The notes under the pieces: model-generated | Databases searched by the model: none | What the model was told of the DNA's origin: nothing | Seen by the model: the letters and a program-made list of their open reading frames with translations, nothing else | Program-made: the position numbers and the translations under genes | In this document: piece by piece, positions 33,485-41,997 of the stretch | Layout of the letters: every line of letters starts with the position of its first letter | Numbering within the stretch: the stretch's first letter is position 1 | Source of the DNA: Acidobacteriota bacterium | GTDB lineage: Bacteria; Acidobacteriota; Vicinamibacteria; Vicinamibacterales; SCN-69-37 | Length of the DNA: 64,000 bases | NCBI GenBank assembly: GCA_016716905.1 | Contig: JADJUS010000022.1 | Location: 248,001 to 312,000 of the forward strand | Reading direction: 5' to 3'

Positions 33485-33538
33485 AGGTCTGGAGGAGATC
33501 CACTTTCTGTGGTCCTTCAGTTCCTTCATGCCTCGTGT
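33472..33538. terminator. Long hairpin between convergent rhodanese and small membrane protein genes
   Basis: ACACGAGGCGTGAAGG (33472-33487) pairs with CCTTCATGCCTCGTGT (33523-33538); the single difference becomes a G-U pair in plus-strand RNA. An inner stem (33489-33503 with 33509-33520) is imperfect with a TTTCT loop. The left arm contains the rhodanese stop codon. Convergent placement suggests a bidirectional terminator, although only a short T run (GTGTTT) follows. CATGAAGG in the arms matches the outer arms of the element at 30299-30586. Confidence 0.7.
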
Positions 33539-33553
33539 GTTTAAAGGTGTTGC

Positions 33554-33766
33554 CTAAAGGTACTTGAAGAGGCCCTTGAGGGCTTCGGCGATGACTGAGC
33601 CCAACGCCTGCATGGCCGGCCCGACATCACCTTCCGACATCTTGGACACGGCGTCGGCGACGGTCACGGGCGCCGTGAGAAGGAGCCAGACGGTGGCCGC
33701 CGCCATCGTGGCCGCGACAAGCCCGACGATCGCTACCAGGCTCACGCTCCAACGCCCAAGGGACAT
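33554..33766 (-). CDS. Small single-pass membrane protein, unknown function
   Basis: The product has 70 residues. Residues 8-32 are one hydrophobic helix (VSLVAIVGLVAATMAAATVW), and the rest (DAVSKMSEGDVGPAMQALGS then EALKGLFKYL) is amphipathic. I do not recognise a family. Its ATG is 6 bases after the stop of the upstream dehydrogenase gene, so it is probably the second gene of that unit. It could be a real small protein or a chance frame. The clear membrane helix and spacing favour a real gene. Confidence 0.5.
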   Translation of the reverse strand: MSLGRWSVSLVAIVGLVAATMAAATVWLLLTAPVTVADAVSKMSEGDVGPAMQALGSVIAEALKGLFKYL

Positions 33767-33772
33767 CGCCGG

Positions 33773-34804
33773 TTAGTCTACAACGAGCACGATCTTGCCG
33801 AATTGGTTCCCGGCAGCCAGCCGACGCTGGGCCTCGGCCGCCTCGCGCAGCGGATATGTCGAATCAACAACCGGCGCGTAACGCCCCTGGAAAAACGCCT
33901 CGGTGGCCGCCAGCAGTTCCGCTTTGGCTCCCATGTAGGAGCCCGCAAACGTCAACTGGCGCGCAAACAGGTGCCGCAAGTCGAGCGAGACCTCAAACCC
34001 GGTTGTCGCGCCGCACGTCACCAGACGGCCACCCCTGGCCAGGGAACGGACGCTCTGGTTCCACGTGGCAGCACCCACGTGTTCGATCACGATATTCACG
34101 CCTCGTCCCTCTGTAAGCGCCTTGACGCGCTTGGGCACATCCTCGCGGGTGGAGTCGATCACGTGATCGGCGCCAAGGGCGGTGGCCCGTGCGCACTTGT
34201 CTTCGCCACGGGCGGTGGCGAGGACTCGGGCCTGCGCCATCTTCGCAATCTGAATCGCGGCCTGTCCCACGCCGCTGCCGGCCGCGACAACCAGCACCGT
34301 GTCGTCAGCAGTCAGGTGGCCGCCGGCAAACAACATGTGCCAGGCGGTCAGAAAGGTCAGCGGAAAGGCCGCGGCACTGACGAAGTCGATACTGTCCGGA
34401 ATCGGGATGATATTTTCTGCGGGAACGACGATCATCTCGGCGTATCCGCCTTCGGACTGGTACCCCAGCACGTCATAGCGGTCGCATTGATGATCGCGAC
34501 TCGACAGGCATGCGGGGCAATGTCCACAACTCAGGCCCGGTTGCAGCATGACCCGCTGCCCGACCGCGAAGCCCGCCACGCCTTCGCCCACCTCGGCGAC
34601 GGTGCCCGCCACGTCGGCGCCGGAGATGTGAGGAAGCGGCAGCGTGACGCGGTCCAGCCCACCGCGCTGCCAGAGATCCAGGTGATTAAGCGCGCACGCA
34701 GCGACGCGCACCCGCACGTGGCCCGGACGCGCCACCGGATCGGGAGCGTCCTCGTACACCAGCACCTCTGGCCCGCCGTGAGTGTGGAACCTGACTGCCT
34801 TCAT
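33773..34804 (-). CDS. Zinc-containing medium-chain dehydrogenase / quinone-oxidoreductase-like
   Basis: The product has 343 residues. MKAVRFHTHGGPEVLVYED and LNHLDLWQRGG are typical of the quinone oxidoreductase/zinc ADH branch. Four structural-zinc cysteines are present in SCGHCPACLSSRDHQC, and NAD(P) binding is shown by VLVVAAGSGVGQAAIQIAK. It probably reduces an enone or oxidises an alcohol with NAD(P). It leads a short minus-strand unit with the 70-residue membrane protein. It is divergent from the GT-C-like gene across 98 bases that hold AT-rich sequence near its start (TTTACAATTTACTATC on the plus strand) but no clear promoter pair. Confidence 0.86.
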   Translation of the reverse strand: MKAVRFHTHGGPEVLVYEDAPDPVARPGHVRVRVAACALNHLDLWQRGGLDRVTLPLPHISGADVAGTVAEVGEGVAGFAVGQRVMLQPGLSCGHCPACLSSRDHQCDRYDVLGYQSEGGYAEMIVVPAENIIPIPDSIDFVSAAAFPLTFLTAWHMLFAGGHLTADDTVLVVAAGSGVGQAAIQIAKMAQARVLATARGEDKCARATALGADHVIDSTREDVPKRVKALTEGRGVNIVIEHVGAATWNQSVRSLARGGRLVTCGATTGFEVSLDLRHLFARQLTFAGSYMGAKAELLAATEAFFQGRYAPVVDSTYPLREAAEAQRRLAAGNQFGKIVLVVD

Positions 34805-34902
34805 GTCTGTTTACAATTTACTATCTTCCCGCCGGTCACCGCTTCCGCATCATCAGCTTGGCGTAGACTTCCCCTCGTCTTGTCTGCGAGCCGAACCAAC
34901 CG

Positions 34903-36543
34903 ATGAATCGTGGCGCAACGGGTCCGGTCGCACTGTGCTTCTTCGCCCTCACGGCACTGGCCTGCGCGCCCGTCTGGGCCGTGGACTACTTCGTCACGCA
35001 GGACGGCCCAGCCCACGCGTACAGCGCGTCGTTGATGCTCAGGCTGCTGGCCGGTGATGCGTCAACCGCTGCGCTCTTTGCCCTCAATCCGTGGACGTTG
35101 TCCAACTCGATCGGGCATTGGCTCCTGGTGCTCCTGCTGACGGTGGTCTCACCTTTTGCCGCAACGAAGGTGATGGTCACCCTGACGTATGCCGGTGTCG
35201 TCGCAGCGGTGGGATTCCTGCGTTTCACGACAGTGGGCCGCGACGGCCTGCTGACAAGCCTCCTGCTCGGTGCCGCCATCGGATTCAGCTGGCTCTGGCT
35301 GGGCGGACTCTACAACTTCCTCATTGGCGCGATCGGTCTCGCCGTGACGCTGGGCCTGTTTTGCCGCTGGACGGATCGACTCGGCCCCGGGCGCGTGTTC
35401 AGCCTGTCTGCGCTGCTCCTCCTCGTCTACATCAGCCACATCGTCACCTTCGGTGTGCTGGTGGTGGCGCTGGTTCTGGTGGCCGCACTCAGCGCACCAC
35501 ACGAACGACGACGGGCGTCGGTTGGCGTGATCGTCGCGCTGGTGCCCGTCGTTTTGGTGGCGCTGCTCTACGGTTCGGCCTCTGGCGCGCCGCCCAATGG
35601 CGAACCCATGTTCCCGGTCTGGAGGCGCCTGTCCGATCCCTGGTCGATCGTCAGTTGGCTCTCTCACATCCGCACGGCGGATCCCTTCTTCATTCTCAGT
35701 CGCCGTGCACTCCCCTTCTCGACTGCCACGTCAGGTGCCTTCGCGGTGTTCACGCCTCTTCTGTGGCTGCTGACCGCGGCCGCGCTGCTGGCATGGGGCA
35801 CGGTGTCGCGTCCACGGCTTCCGCTTCTTATGGTGTTTGCGTTGTGCGCCCTGGGCGCCGCGTTTGGCCCGGATGATTTCGGCACCAGCCATGGAACGCT
35901 GCTGCGCGAGAGGCTCGCGTTCCTCGCCGCCCTACTCTTCGTGCCTCTCTACCGAACCGATGGGGGCAAGAACGTGACTCGCGCCTTGGCACATCTGTGC
36001 CTGGCCGGGCTCATCCTGTTTCAGACGACGGCCCTTTGGGAGTACGCGCGCCACACCAATCGCGACGCCACCGAGTTCCTGGCCATCGGGGGCGCGCTCG
36101 AGGGGCAGACATCGATCGCGTCGGTGGTGGTGCTTGAGAATGGCCTGAGGTTTCCTTCAAATCCGACGGCCGGGCTCAGCAATTTTCTTGGCATCGGGCG
36201 CCCTGTCGTGGTCCTGGACAACTATCAAATCGGCTACAGCCTGTTTCCAGTCGTGGCACAGAGCCCCGACTACCGGCGGTTCGTGTTCGACCTCACGAGT
36301 GTCAACGTGCTCGACCAGGCGGACCCGCCGTCTGTCTGGGACGCCAACGTGTCAAAGCTCGGCGCGTTTTTCGCGGCCAACCACTCGAAGATCGAGACCA
36401 TCCTGGTGTGGAGGCGAAACGCGCAGGTGGAAGCCGTGCTGCAACAATGGTACGAAGCCGAACCGTTCTTCGAGCACGGACGAGGCCGGCTGTACCGGAG
36501 GCGGCCGGAATCCGGTGCTACCGGGGGCGCGGCCGTACGCTGA
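34903..36543 (+). CDS. Polytopic membrane protein, GT-C glycosyltransferase-like, start of the polysaccharide locus
   Basis: The product has 546 residues. Roughly eleven hydrophobic segments fill residues 8-375, and a soluble C-terminal domain of about 170 residues follows (SVVVLENGLRFPSNPTAGLS onwards, ending in EPFFEHGRGRLYRRR). The first periplasmic loop has FVTQDGPAHAYSASLMLRL, where an acidic residue and histidine sit as in lipid-phosphosugar-dependent GT-C enzymes. I do not recognise a named family. It probably acts in surface-glycan assembly. The 3' end overlaps the convergent polymerase gene by 26 bases. Confidence 0.65.
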   Translation: MNRGATGPVALCFFALTALACAPVWAVDYFVTQDGPAHAYSASLMLRLLAGDASTAALFALNPWTLSNSIGHWLLVLLLTVVSPFAATKVMVTLTYAGVVAAVGFLRFTTVGRDGLLTSLLLGAAIGFSWLWLGGLYNFLIGAIGLAVTLGLFCRWTDRLGPGRVFSLSALLLLVYISHIVTFGVLVVALVLVAALSAPHERRRASVGVIVALVPVVLVALLYGSASGAPPNGEPMFPVWRRLSDPWSIVSWLSHIRTADPFFILSRRALPFSTATSGAFAVFTPLLWLLTAAALLAWGTVSRPRLPLLMVFALCALGAAFGPDDFGTSHGTLLRERLAFLAALLFVPLYRTDGGKNVTRALAHLCLAGLILFQTTALWEYARHTNRDATEFLAIGGALEGQTSIASVVVLENGLRFPSNPTAGLSNFLGIGRPVVVLDNYQIGYSLFPVVAQSPDYRRFVFDLTSVNVLDQADPPSVWDANVSKLGAFFAANHSKIETILVWRRNAQVEAVLQQWYEAEPFFEHGRGRLYRRRPESGATGGAAVR

Positions 36544-38194
36544 ACAGACGAACCAGCGCAAGTCCAACGATCACCACGAACGCCACGCGGAACATGTTCG
36601 GCAACAGCAAACCGAACGACCCCTCCAGGTTGACGTTCACGAGCATCAGCGAAAACAGCGCGGCGCGTTCGCCTCGGCCTGCCGAGGCGGACGTGAGCAG
36701 CGCCACACTCAGCGCACCCAGCACGCAACCAAACAGGGCCATGCCGAGGGGCATTCCGAACGGCCCCACATTTCGAATCAGGTCCACCGGCGGCGTCGTG
36801 GCGTACGAGTTACCGCCATAGTCAAAGTAGAGCAACGAATACGCTCGCGCATCACTCACCTTGGGTTTACCGGGCCATAGCGCTCGCGGGACAAACCCCG
36901 TCCAGGTCATCGTCCACATGTTGGCGATGCCGTACTTCGCTTCGAGGTGCTGCAACGTGGGATAGCGAGCGATGGTGACGGACGCATCACTGAGGATATT
37001 CAGCCGCTGACCGGCGAGTACCAGCAATCTGGTCACCGGGGTCGCATTGGGATTGCGAAACAACGTCGTCGCGGTCTGGGCGGCGACCTCAAGGTGGCGC
37101 TCCAGCGAGGGGGGCGGCAGCGCGGTCGGCCGTGGCGGCGGTGCCGCTTTCGGGGTTCGTCTCGGTGCTGGTGCTGCGGGCGTGACCGCCACCGGAGGCG
37201 CGGCAGCAGGTGCAATGGGGCTGGCAGGTGCCGGGGGCGTGGCAGGCACTGGGGGCGTCGCCGGCGCCGTCGAGGGAGCGGCCGCAGCGTCCTTTACTGC
37301 CGCCCCAAACGAACCCGCTTCGCCGCCTCTGAGTTGCCTGAACAGAGAGCCATAGGTCATTCCAATGCCGAGGGCCACAAACGCGAGCGCCACGGCCGCA
37401 ACTCCCTGAACCACCGTCAGTCGTCCTCGCGCGAACCTATAGGCCAGAAGCGCGTGCAGGTACGACAACAACAGCGCGCCCCGATTCCCCAGAATCACCA
37501 TCGAGGCCACAACGACCAGCAGCGGCACCACCAGAGCCACCACTGGAGGACGTTTCTGTTGCGGTGAAAACCAGCGATACCAGAACAGAAAATGCCCCAA
37601 CGCCATCAGGAGGCCTGCGTACGACACCGCTGCGTCGAGCGGACCAGGCGGGCGGGGCACCGCGAATCCCACAATGCCGGCGCGGAACGCGCCATAGTTC
37701 GCCGCCAGGCCGATCGCGATCACCGCGAGAATGGCCACGAGCGGAATCGTGCCTTCCTTCGGAGGCGCCGGCAGCCATCGCTCAAGGCGCGCTCCAAGGG
37801 CGCGCGCCCCCTGCCATTGGCACCCGAGCCGCAGCGCCATGTACCCGATGCCGATGTACGAAAGGGCGAGTGCGCAGGAGGCCACCGGGTCGGCCACAAT
37901 CGACGGGTAAGGGTAGAGGACGACGCCGGTCGCCAGCAGCGCGCCGCCGACGACGAAGGCCGGAGCGTAGTGCATCCAGCTCAAGAACGTGAGCGGCTCG
38001 AACAAGTCGACGGAGCGGGGACGACGAAATGTCCAGGCCACCACGAGCGCGAACGTCGCCACCCAGGGGACAAGCGTCGTCGGATGCGTCGCGGCCACCC
38101 ATTGAGTGGCGGTTCCAGAAGCGAGCGTGAGCAGCACGAGCGTGAGAGCCGTGGCCGTATGAGATCCGCCTGAGCCGCTATTTGCCGTGATCAA
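36518..38194 (-). CDS. Wzy/O-antigen polymerase-like membrane protein with Pro/Ala-rich insert
   Basis: The product has 558 residues with about ten membrane helices (TALTLVLLTLASGTATQWVA, PLVAILAVIAIGLAANYGAF, VVALVVPLLVVVASMVIL and others). GNRGALLLSYLHALLAYRFA and RLNILSDASVTIARYP resemble polysaccharide polymerase (Wzy/EpsE-like) signatures. A ~65-residue Pro/Ala-rich segment (about 295-360) interrupts the domain before SLERHLEVAAQTATTLF. It should join repeat units at the outer face of the inner membrane. The start is TTG 38194, supported by GAAAGGTGA 5 bases upstream; no suitable ATG exists nearby. It lies 10 bases after the upstream stop. Confidence 0.72.
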   Translation of the reverse strand: MITANSGSGGSHTATALTLVLLTLASGTATQWVAATHPTTLVPWVATFALVVAWTFRRPRSVDLFEPLTFLSWMHYAPAFVVGGALLATGVVLYPYPSIVADPVASCALALSYIGIGYMALRLGCQWQGARALGARLERWLPAPPKEGTIPLVAILAVIAIGLAANYGAFRAGIVGFAVPRPPGPLDAAVSYAGLLMALGHFLFWYRWFSPQQKRPPVVALVVPLLVVVASMVILGNRGALLLSYLHALLAYRFARGRLTVVQGVAAVALAFVALGIGMTYGSLFRQLRGGEAGSFGAAVKDAAAAPSTAPATPPVPATPPAPASPIAPAAAPPVAVTPAAPAPRRTPKAAPPPRPTALPPPSLERHLEVAAQTATTLFRNPNATPVTRLLVLAGQRLNILSDASVTIARYPTLQHLEAKYGIANMWTMTWTGFVPRALWPGKPKVSDARAYSLLYFDYGGNSYATTPPVDLIRNVGPFGMPLGMALFGCVLGALSVALLTSASAGRGERAALFSLMLVNVNLEGSFGLLLPNMFRVAFVVIVGLALVRLFSVRPRPR

Positions 38195-38204
38195 AGGTCA
38201 CCTT

Positions 38205-39242
38205 TCAAGTCTGTCGGGTTCGCCGGATGCAGAAGGTCTGATTGTCTTCTTTGACGCCGACGACGGAAAAATATAATTCGTCGGCGCTCGCGTTGGCGTA
38301 CGGAAAGTGCACCGTGCCGAACTGAAAGAGGCTTCCATGCCAGACGTCTTTTCGAAACGTCGCCATCTCGACGCACCCGTCCTCGGGCGAGATTCTCCAG
38401 ATCGCGGCAGCCTGCGCCTTCAAGGCGGAGCCATTTTCGGCGGTTGTCGTGAAGAACAGGTCCCTGCCAACCTGTTTCGAGAAATACACCGTGCCATTCA
38501 CTTCAGTCAGACTCGTTCGCTCGAATGTCCTCCGGTCCACCCGGTAGATGTGGTTTGAGCGAAACTCGGCGTCCATGCCGTAATACATTGAGGCCTCGTC
38601 AAACACCACGCTGACCGCGCGCCATGTCTCGTCGCCTTCGCCGACTGTGTGCACGGTCCGGAATCCGTCCTCGGTTCGCAGGATCCGGCACTCCCTGTGG
38701 TTGTCTCCGGTCAGGCACACCAGGGCTCCGGTAAACGTGTCGAAATACACGCCGTGGATATGGCGGATCGCACCAGCCGGAAACGTATAGGCGACCTCAA
38801 GGGCGGCGGCGCCTGCACGGTAGCGATACATCCGCACCTCGCTGCGTGTGTCGTTCATCACGTACTCGCCGAAGTACAGGTCGCCGACGCCGTCGATGGC
38901 GCACGCGGCCCGCAGCACACGGCACGGCCGCTGCAATCCAGCCAACTCGACCCATTTGCCATCACGGACAACGCCCACCGATCGGTCGAATGTGACGAAC
39001 AACTCGCTTCCGAGTGGAACCACATTCGTGACCATGAACCTGAGAAGTCTTTGGCCAAGCCGAACCCCAGATACGGCCTGCTTCCATGCCGGCGCGGGGA
39101 TGACAGCGACTGTGGTGAACGGCAGTCTCAAGTCAGCCGAATGGTAGAGGACGTTCCGTCGAGAAAGATAGTAGCCGCCCTCCCCGGCCCACTCGACGGT
39201 GTATCCGCGAAGCTCAGGGATGGCTTCGATCGTCCAGCTCAT
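38205..39242 (-). CDS. Beta-propeller-like protein of glycan loci, function unknown
   Basis: The product has 345 residues without a signal peptide. Repeating beta units are visible, such as DGVGDLYFGEYVMNDTRSEV, HIHGVYFDTFTGALVCLTGD and EFRSNHIYRVDRRTFERTSL, which fit a six- or seven-bladed propeller. I recall similar proteins in polysaccharide clusters but no characterised member. Its ATG at 39242 overlaps the carbamoyltransferase stop (ATGA), so it may work with that enzyme, for example as an acceptor-binding or hydrolytic partner. That is inference from context only. Confidence 0.6.
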   Translation of the reverse strand: MSWTIEAIPELRGYTVEWAGEGGYYLSRRNVLYHSADLRLPFTTVAVIPAPAWKQAVSGVRLGQRLLRFMVTNVVPLGSELFVTFDRSVGVVRDGKWVELAGLQRPCRVLRAACAIDGVGDLYFGEYVMNDTRSEVRMYRYRAGAAALEVAYTFPAGAIRHIHGVYFDTFTGALVCLTGDNHRECRILRTEDGFRTVHTVGEGDETWRAVSVVFDEASMYYGMDAEFRSNHIYRVDRRTFERTSLTEVNGTVYFSKQVGRDLFFTTTAENGSALKAQAAAIWRISPEDGCVEMATFRKDVWHGSLFQFGTVHFPYANASADELYFSVVGVKEDNQTFCIRRTRQT

Positions 39243-40990
39243 CAGAAGACGCCCTCCTGCGGGCGCTTCCTGCACACAAAGGAACCAATGACCAGGACGT
39301 CCATCTTCGTCCGGAGGAAACACTCAATGGCCTCGGACGGCTGGCACACGATGGGTTCGTTCTCGTTGAAACTTGTATTGAGGATCACCGGAATGCCCGA
39401 GCGCGCTTCGAATGCCTTGATCAGGTCGTAATACAACGGGTTCTCGTCACGCGCTACCGTCTGCAGCCGTCCGGTATGGTCAACGTGAGTCACGGCTGAC
39501 AGCCGCTCGCGCCACTCCGGCCTGATGGTGTAGACATGCAGCATGAACGGCGACGGGTGCTCCTGCTCGAACAGCTCTGATTGGCGCTCCTGCAGCACCG
39601 ACGGGGCGAAGGGACGAAACGCTTCGCGATATTTGATGCGCGCGTTCAGAATGTCCTTCATATTCGGGAAGCCAGGATGCGCCAGGATTGAGCGATTTCC
39701 CAGGGCTCGCGGTCCCCATTCCATCCGGCCCTGGAACCAGCCGACCACGTTCCCGTTCTGGATCTCATCCGCCGTGGCGTCCAGGAGCTCCGCACGGTCC
39801 AACTGGCGGTATGGCACGTCATACCTCTCAAGTTCGCGCTTCACGACCGCGTCAGCGAATTCGTTGCCGAGCGCGGCGTTCTTCATCACCCAGCGCTTGC
39901 CCTCCTTCAGGATGGCGTTGCTGACATACAAGGCCGCCCCCAGCGCCAGGCCATCGTCACCGGCAGCGGGCTGGATACATGTTTCGCGAAACGGCGTTTC
40001 ACGCAGGAGCTTTCCGTTCGCCACGCTGTTCAGCGTGCAGCCGCCGGCCATCGCCACCCTATCGGACGGGACCCGCTTGTGAAGGGCGCCGAGCAGATGC
40101 ATGTAGTAACGCTCAAACACCCGCTGCAGGCCGTACGCCACGTCCATGTCCCGCTGAGAGATCGCCGCATTCATCTCGCGCGGGTCGCCCAGTTCCTTGA
40201 CTAACCGATCCGAATAGAGGCGATGCACGACCATCTCCCCGGTCTCGTCTATTTCCACTCCCTGGTTCGCGCCAAAGGGCAAAAAATAGTCGGGATTCAA
40301 CTCAAATCCGTCGCGCGTCGTCACCAGCATTCGCTCGAACACGTCGTGGTGCCGGTCCGTGCCGAGCGGCGCCAGTCCCATCACCTTTCCTTCGTCTCCG
40401 TATTTCGGATATCCGATGAACTGGCACACGGCGGTATAAAGCGTGCCTAGCGAGTGCGGCACAAAGACCTTGTGCAGCGGCCGGATCTCATGCCCGACAC
40501 ATTCCGACAGCAGGCATGACACAAAGTCGCCGGAACCGTCGATCGTAATGCCGGCACATCGGTCCCATTCGGACATGAAATACGCGCTGGCCGTGTGTGC
40601 CAGGTGATGCTCAACGTTGTAGGTGTGGAACCTCAGCGTCTTTGGATCGGCATCACATTCCGACGCGATCATCGACTTCATGTCGTCGAACGCCTTGCTC
40701 TTGCTCCGCATACGCGACAGGTTCAGGAGTTTCGTGGGATGCCGAAGCGCGAACTCGAGCTTCTTGTGCAGGTTGGCCGATGAGTCGCGCCCGACGGCCA
40801 CCGCATCGATGTCGGCGAACGTCAGGCCTGCCATCTCCAGACACTTCGCGATGGAGAGGCTGGGAAATCCCGCGTAGTACTTGACGCGGTTCAGCCGCTC
40901 TTCAGCCAGTGCCGCGACCGGCACACCATCGATCACAATCGAGGCGGCCGATCCCGCGTGATTGGTATTGAGGCCCAGGATGACGCTCAT
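39242..40990 (-). CDS. Carbamoyltransferase (NodU/CmcH/TobZ family)
   Basis: The product has 582 residues, the expected size. ILGLNTNHAGSAASIVIDGV is the family N-terminus, GITIDGSGDFVSCLLSECVG and MAGGCTLNSVANGKLLRETP are the ASKHA nucleotide-binding parts, and FQGRMEWGPRALGNRSILAH with KYREAFRPFAPSVLQER is the C-terminal domain. It forms carbamoyl-adenylate from carbamoyl phosphate and ATP and transfers the carbamoyl group to a hydroxyl of a sugar or glycolipid. In this locus the target is probably the surface polysaccharide. Start and stop both sit in ATGA overlaps with neighbours. Confidence 0.95.
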   Translation of the reverse strand: MSVILGLNTNHAGSAASIVIDGVPVAALAEERLNRVKYYAGFPSLSIAKCLEMAGLTFADIDAVAVGRDSSANLHKKLEFALRHPTKLLNLSRMRSKSKAFDDMKSMIASECDADPKTLRFHTYNVEHHLAHTASAYFMSEWDRCAGITIDGSGDFVSCLLSECVGHEIRPLHKVFVPHSLGTLYTAVCQFIGYPKYGDEGKVMGLAPLGTDRHHDVFERMLVTTRDGFELNPDYFLPFGANQGVEIDETGEMVVHRLYSDRLVKELGDPREMNAAISQRDMDVAYGLQRVFERYYMHLLGALHKRVPSDRVAMAGGCTLNSVANGKLLRETPFRETCIQPAAGDDGLALGAALYVSNAILKEGKRWVMKNAALGNEFADAVVKRELERYDVPYRQLDRAELLDATADEIQNGNVVGWFQGRMEWGPRALGNRSILAHPGFPNMKDILNARIKYREAFRPFAPSVLQERQSELFEQEHPSPFMLHVYTIRPEWRERLSAVTHVDHTGRLQTVARDENPLYYDLIKAFEARSGIPVILNTSFNENEPIVCQPSEAIECFLRTKMDVLVIGSFVCRKRPQEGVF

Positions 40991-41976
40991 CGGGCCGTCG
41001 TCTTCTGATTCACGGACGAGAGATAGACGCTGTCGGCCACCTTCGTCAGCGGTGTCACCACGTGGCTGAGCGTTCGCAGCAGCTCCGACGCCCGGACCAC
41101 CATCCGATAGTGCACCGGGAGGAGGTCGGCATCGCTGGCCTGGATCCCAAGGCCAAAATAGCAGTCGGTTGTCATCGTCGTCCGACCGAAGGTTTTTTCG
41201 AAGGTGTCCATCAGTTCGGAAGGGGTCCAGTACCTGACTTCAAAACCTTCGCCTTCGGTGAAGCCACGCCGCCGATGTTGCTGGTATTGCCTGATGCCGT
41301 ACTTGTTCGGCATCTGGATCAAGGCCGTCCCGTCCGGCCTCAGGACCCTGACGATTTCATCCAACGAGGTGCGCACGTTTGGCTTGCTGAAGTGCTGAAA
41401 GACGCCGTACGAGAACACGGTGTCAAAGGCATCGTCTGAAAACGGCAGGAACCGCGCGTCACCCACCACAAAGTCGGCCGCAACACCCAACTGCCGGGCC
41501 ACTCGTCGCGCGGCCAGCACCGCATCAAGGCTGGGGTCGAGCCCGACGGGGCGGTATCCTTTGTTCGCAGCCGCGATCGACCATCGCCCCCAGTTGCACC
41601 CGATGTCCAGCAACCGTTCGCCGTGGCCCTGCGGAAGACGGGTCGACGGGATCGGGTATCGCGTCAATTTGTGTTGAACCGGGAAATAGAGATTTCCCGA
41701 TGTGTACGGCACCTCGCTCTGGACAAATGCGTCGATGTGATCGCGGTTCGCCGCTCCGTCCTGTTCGGGCTCGTAGACCAGCCGGTGGCCGGCCACCTGT
41801 TCCAGGGTCCGGGGGATGTAGTGATGCGTCACGTCGCTGTCGGCCAGCAACATGACAGGCACACCATCGAACACCGGATAGCGATGGCCGTCAGGGCAGG
41901 TCAACTCCGTCGCAGTCGATTCGAGTGCCCGTTTGTCCCGCGGACAGACGAGGTGATTCGCGAGCCATTCATTCAT
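40987..41976 (-). CDS. SAM-dependent methyltransferase with Trm112-like zinc ribbon
   Basis: The product has 329 residues. The N-terminal Trm112-like part has HLVCPRDKRALE and LTCPDGHRYPVFDGVPVMLL, giving two possible zinc cysteines. The class I methyltransferase core has LLDIGCNWGRWSIAAANKGY (motif I), DARFLPFSDDAFDTVFSYGV and EIVRVLRPDGTALIQMPN. It likely methylates a sugar or lipid intermediate. It is in one unit with the 2OG oxygenase upstream (21-base gap) and the carbamoyltransferase downstream (4-base overlap). Confidence 0.86.
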   Translation of the reverse strand: MNEWLANHLVCPRDKRALESTATELTCPDGHRYPVFDGVPVMLLADSDVTHHYIPRTLEQVAGHRLVYEPEQDGAANRDHIDAFVQSEVPYTSGNLYFPVQHKLTRYPIPSTRLPQGHGERLLDIGCNWGRWSIAAANKGYRPVGLDPSLDAVLAARRVARQLGVAADFVVGDARFLPFSDDAFDTVFSYGVFQHFSKPNVRTSLDEIVRVLRPDGTALIQMPNKYGIRQYQQHRRRGFTEGEGFEVRYWTPSELMDTFEKTFGRTTMTTDCYFGLGIQASDADLLPVHYRMVVRASELLRTLSHVVTPLTKVADSVYLSSVNQKTTAR

Positions 41977-41997
41977 GGGAGTGCTGTCGCGGACGCG

